Shown here piece after piece: positions 63,798 through 64,000 of a DNA stretch of 64,000 nucleotides. Within the stretch, counting starts at the first letter, position 1. Each line of letters begins with the position of its first letter. Origin of the DNA: Primula veris (lineage: Eukaryota; Streptophyta; Magnoliopsida; Ericales; Primulaceae); contig OY821744.1 in assembly GCA_963682055.1 (NCBI GenBank), positions 22,606,967 to 22,670,966 on the forward strand, given 5' to 3'. The position numbers were made by a program, and so were the translations under genes. Under the pieces are notes generated by a model that saw only the letters and a program-made list of their open reading frames with translations, was not told the DNA's origin and made no database searches.

Positions 63798-64000
63798 TCA
63801 TTTCATAGAAGGGCCCGCTTCGTCATTCGGCTTCCTTTTCGACCGAGCATACACTTCCTTAAGGGCCAATTTGTAAGCCCTTTTGGAAGCGAGCTGCCTA
63901 TCCCTGGAGGCCTCGAGCTCTTTGATCCGGGCACGAGCACGAATACTGTCGAGCAAAGACCTTTGGTGCTCCTTCTCTAGGGCATCCAATCGCTCGTCTA
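63798..64000 (-). CDS. Antisense coiled-coil ORF epsilon, C-terminal end (partial)
   Basis: The minus-strand frame is open to the window edge (ERLDALEKEHQRSLLDS) and ends at 63798 after EAGPSMK. It is helical and highly charged (RARARIKELEASRDRQLA), with a basic region ARSKRKP. The start and most of the protein are outside the window. Confidence 0.55.
   Translation of the reverse strand, partial: DERLDALEKEHQRSLLDSIRARARIKELEASRDRQLASKRAYKLALKEVYARSKRKPNDEAGPSMK

Overview
This is a stretch of a repeat-rich flowering-plant nuclear genome, almost certainly a eudicot. The evidence is plant-only gene families (an AT-hook/PPC nuclear protein and a cellulose-synthase-like A glycosyltransferase) with GT-AG introns, very AT-rich intergenic DNA, and plant lineages of LTR retrotransposons (chromovirus-type and Tat-type Ty3, SIRE-like Ty1). 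I cannot name the species. Homology calls come from reading translated motifs and are not database results.

Layout. 1-10.1 kb: the last exon of one AHL gene (copy A), then a complete five-exon AHL gene (copy B, 3519-10091). A solo LTR (1753-2818) and hAT-like terminal fragments sit between or inside them. 10.1-13.5 kb: flanking DNA with a 1.6-kb inverted-repeat element holding a 0.66-kb fold-back element. 13.5-16.8 kb: a decayed Ty1/copia gag-pol. 17.3-27.5 kb: a rearranged, minus-strand Ty3 element with a solo-type LTR, a truncated gag-pol carrying a MITE, and a second LTR. 28.8-30.6 kb: promoter and first exon of a third AHL copy (C), cut in intron 1 by a 5'-truncated hAT element (30601-33030). 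35457-40513: a very young gag-only Ty1 element with near-identical 1249-bp LTRs and AAATG target duplications. 41.0-51.5 kb: an intact nine-exon CSLA gene with a uORF. 51.97-64 kb: a large Tat-type Ty3 element (LTR, primer site, gag-PR-RT-RH-aRH, integrase, an 86/172-bp satellite-like array), followed by a set of antisense coiled-coil ORFs; its 3' end lies beyond the window.

How it fits together. The host content is a tandem AHL cluster (chromatin-associated regulators) and one Golgi mannan synthase. Nearly everything else is transposon-derived. The most notable signals are: (1) a several-hundred-bp module with CGATCGGTCG repeats shared by the untranslated leader of the Ty3 element and the LTRs of the unrelated gag-only Ty1 element; (2) at least five antisense coiled-coil ORFs in the Tat element, three with TATA-like boxes 70-96 bp upstream of the ATG; (3) tandem LTR repeats whose hairpin stems change in a compensatory way; and (4) a solo-LTR/truncated-element junction with filler DNA.
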